A DNA stretch of 8,255 nt, from NCBI GenBank assembly GCA_029259835.1, contig JAJDEL010000405.1, positions 1 to 8,255 on the forward strand, read 5' to 3'. The notes under the pieces were generated by a model, which did no database searches, was not told the DNA's origin, and saw nothing but the letters and a program-made list of their open reading frames with translations. Below are positions 5,994 through 8,255 of this stretch, one piece after another (the stretch's first letter is position 1; each line of letters starts with the position of its first letter). The position numbers and the translations under genes were made by a program. This DNA comes from Planctomicrobium sp. Its GTDB lineage: Bacteria > Planctomycetota > Planctomycetia > Planctomycetales > Planctomycetaceae.

Positions 5994-8255
5994 TCACGCA
6001 ATCACCTCCTCGTGTGTTCCAGATCGTTCTTTTTCCTCTAAGTCCGTGTGACCTTCACGGACCATTTTTCTAGTCAAAGCAACTTCACCGACGAGCATTA
6101 AGAGCAGCAGCAGTAGCAGTAACCACCAGAGTTCGGTGCGTGAGTTTTCTGCCTGAACACGGCTGGTGAGATCGCTCATCGAGTCAATGCGCTGCAGTCG
6201 ATCGTTAGCGGTGAGGGTTTCCCAGCCGAGTTTGTCGAGCGGTGTCAGGTCGGACTCCACGCGATCATCAGTCACGATGAACGGAATTCGATTCTTGTTC
6301 GGTGCGTTCTTTTTTGTGAACCAGTACAGGCCAGGGATTGAAGTTTCGTTGAACGTCGCGAGAGACTTGCGACCATCGCGCGCCGCATCGGGAATTTCAT
6401 TTTCAATGCCTGGACCGGAGACTAAAAAGTCGCGGGGGCGTTCGTCGTCTTTGAGTTGAATTTGCAGCGGCACGCCAACTTCAACATTGTGCTGAGCATC
6501 AACGCCAGTGAGTCGAAAAACCAACTCATGCACGAATGGAACAAAATCATTCCTGGCAGGTAGCGTCGACCAGTCCGCATCCAGCGGAGCCGCGAACTGG
6601 AAGATCATGCCGTCTCCGAGTCGTCGACTCACAACATATGGCTTGCCATTCGTGAGCTTGGCAACAACGATGCCGGAGGAGAAATTCGCGGAGTCTGAAT
6701 CTTCTTCGGGTTCTTCACCATCTGCGACAGGTTCCGCATCTGCCAGAACAATAGGCTTTAACTCCCACCACTTGGAAAAGCGTGTTGTCCAAAAGTCGAC
6801 ACCACTCTCCTTACGCAATGGACGCAGCCAAGGTGCTTCAAGGCTGAGAGACTCAATTGTCACGAAGTCCTCTGACGCAGGGTCTTCTTCTTCGATGCGA
6901 ATGAACTCAGCCGGCAGAAACGGACTGTCTTCACCAAACTGAAAAGCGTTCCAGTCTGCGGCGTTTGTCATTTTTCCTGGTGCAATGACAAGTCCACCAC
7001 CGGCGAGTACAAAGTCGATGAGATCCAATTGCTGCGCTACTGGAACGGTTGCCACATTGCTCAACAAAACAACGCGTGCCCTGGAGAGAAGTTCCTCGTT
7101 TAGTTCGGTAGGCTGGATGACTTCCGCTCGAATCCAGGGTGACTCAGCACTGGAAGAGGCAAACGCCGACTTGAGAAAAAACGTCTCAGCTTGTGTTTCA
7201 TCGATGTTCGGATCGCCATCGACCAATAACACCGGAATGCCATCTTCAACAACCACAATGGCCTCGGAGAAATCATCTTGTTTTAAGTCGTCCGCATCGA
7301 TGGACAATGAAATTCGAAAGTCACCGGTCGTCGGGAAGATATGTTCGAACTCAACGAGGGCTTCCCCGTTCGGCAGCAAATTGACAACGCGAGTCGACTC
7401 TGGTGACGGCTGACCGTTGATCGACAGAGAAACTTCTTTCTGAATCGCAACGCCTCCGGATTGCCGAATTGTCGTTCGGAATCGAATCGGAAAACCAGGA
7501 ACCGTCAGTTCCCTGGAAAGCTCGATTCTGTCAATGGAACAATTTGACCGCTCTCCTTGATCTGCGGAAAGATTGATAACAGAAACCGAAGGTGTGATCT
7601 CCGGCTGCTTCAAAATGTCATCGAATCGCTGGAGTCCGAATTCATCTTCAATGTTCCATGGAAATGCCTGACCGTCAGTGAGAAGAACAACTTCGCGGGT
7701 GACATTGCTGGTCGTTGAGAGAATTCGAACGGCATCAATCGTCGCCTCAGTCAAATTCGACGTGCCAGTCGGTTCAGGAATTTCGTCGAGAGTTTTCCTG
7801 ACCAGCGTCATGTTTGAAGTCGGAGGGTGGATCAGTCGACGATTGCGCGAACGGGCATCGATCAAAGCGACGGTATCGCCCGGACTCATCTCTTCAATTG
7901 CCTCGTGGACCCATTGAATTGCGGCGGCGTGAGGCGTTTCAGCATCTCCCTTCCATCCCATACTCCCTGAACCATCAAGCACAAAGACAATATCTCGACT
8001 GACTGCTTTCCCCAATTTTGCAAAGACCGTTCCCTGACCATACGGACGAGCTAACGCCAGAACGAGACAACCAAGCAGAGCCATCCTCAGCAACAAGAGG
8101 AGCAGATCCTGAAACCGTATTCTCCGGCGGGTTCTTTGCCCTAACTGCAAAAACTGCATCGCGCCCCATTGAACGACATCATAACGACGTTTGCTAAGCA
8201 AATGAGCCAGCACCGGGAGCAGCACCGAAGCGAGTCCAGCGAGCATTGCGATATT
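5994..8255 (-). CDS. BatA-like membrane protein with von Willebrand factor A domain (5' partial)
   Basis: This is a large membrane-anchored VWA protein read leftward, ending with TGA at 5994-5996. The frame stays open to the window edge. The first visible Met (8244-8246) is preceded in frame by Asn-Ile-Ala, and BatA-type N-termini usually begin a few residues earlier (…N-x-A-M-L-x-G-L-A). The true start therefore probably lies outside the window. Numbered from that Met, the BatA N-terminal region with two membrane segments is about 1-18 and 47-68, with YDVVQWGAMQFL at 22-33. The VWA domain starts at about 84, with its metal site DGSGSMG (91-97), Thr162 and Asp191 (LLTDGQ). A class-I glutamine-amidotransferase-like fold is likely around 337-425 (VPVLLVDGDP, then FVLAGGGLVIAPG). 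An acidic linker is at 503-521, and a leucine-rich membrane segment at 707-721 precedes a charged tail. In other genomes such genes often sit with MoxR ATPase and DUF58 genes; these would lie beyond the right edge. Its partner or substrate is unknown. Confidence 0.9.
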   Translation of the reverse strand, partial: NIAMLAGLASVLLPVLAHLLSKRRYDVVQWGAMQFLQLGQRTRRRIRFQDLLLLLLRMALLGCLVLALARPYGQGTVFAKLGKAVSRDIVFVLDGSGSMGWKGDAETPHAAAIQWVHEAIEEMSPGDTVALIDARSRNRRLIHPPTSNMTLVRKTLDEIPEPTGTSNLTEATIDAVRILSTTSNVTREVVLLTDGQAFPWNIEDEFGLQRFDDILKQPEITPSVSVINLSADQGERSNCSIDRIELSRELTVPGFPIRFRTTIRQSGGVAIQKEVSLSINGQPSPESTRVVNLLPNGEALVEFEHIFPTTGDFRISLSIDADDLKQDDFSEAIVVVEDGIPVLLVDGDPNIDETQAETFFLKSAFASSSAESPWIRAEVIQPTELNEELLSRARVVLLSNVATVPVAQQLDLIDFVLAGGGLVIAPGKMTNAADWNAFQFGEDSPFLPAEFIRIEEEDPASEDFVTIESLSLEAPWLRPLRKESGVDFWTTRFSKWWELKPIVLADAEPVADGEEPEEDSDSANFSSGIVVAKLTNGKPYVVSRRLGDGMIFQFAAPLDADWSTLPARNDFVPFVHELVFRLTGVDAQHNVEVGVPLQIQLKDDERPRDFLVSGPGIENEIPDAARDGRKSLATFNETSIPGLYWFTKKNAPNKNRIPFIVTDDRVESDLTPLDKLGWETLTANDRLQRIDSMSDLTSRVQAENSRTELWWLLLLLLLLMLVGEVALTRKMVREGHTDLEEKERSGTHEEVIA

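Noticed and set aside
6508..6942. Plus-strand ORFs inside the VWA gene (also 6985-7413, 7678-7917)
   Set aside because: They are antisense to a clearly coding BatA/VWA frame. Their serine- and arginine-rich products show no domain.
1..8255. Mobile element, defence system or CRISPR array
   Set aside because: No transposase, integrase, nuclease, toxin-antitoxin or repeat-spacer pattern is visible. All large frames belong to housekeeping-type or planctomycete-typical families.

Overview
The window looks like an ordinary chromosomal stretch from a member of the Planctomycetota. The evidence is gene content: a DUF1501 protein with a Tat-type leader, a BatA-like von Willebrand factor A protein, the tail of a PQQ-type beta-propeller protein, and a secreted protein ending in a pseudopilin-G-like tail. 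These families are all abundant in planctomycetes. No rRNA, tRNA, transposase, integrase or CRISPR array is visible.

Layout. Bases 1-213 are the 3' end of a PQQ/BamB-like beta-propeller gene (+). After a 269-base gap comes a complete phosphate transporter of the PiT/PHO4 family (483-1598, +) with a good Shine-Dalgarno site. A 317-base gap (1599-1915) then holds a cluster of small inverted repeats and a doubtful small ORF. Next are a DUF1501 protein (1916-3319, +) and, 45 bases later, a secreted alpha/beta-hydrolase (3365-4222, +). These two are probably co-transcribed. A further + strand gene (4376-5926) encodes an exported protein of unknown function whose last ~85 residues resemble the globular part of GspG. 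A 67-base gap separates it from the convergent minus-strand gene (5994 to the window end), which encodes a membrane-anchored BatA/VWA protein. Its N-terminus most likely lies beyond the right edge.

How the genes work together. Most of the products are exported or membrane-bound: the transporter takes up phosphate, and the DUF1501 protein, hydrolase and 516-residue protein carry export signals. The DUF1501/hydrolase pair is the only one with convincing operon spacing. I see no clear evidence of a new multi-gene system. The items most worth a second look are the inverted-repeat cluster upstream of the DUF1501 gene, the DUF1501 gene paired with a hydrolase and without its usual cytochrome-type partner, the 516-residue protein with a pseudopilin-like tail, and the four-cysteine central loop of the phosphate transporter.
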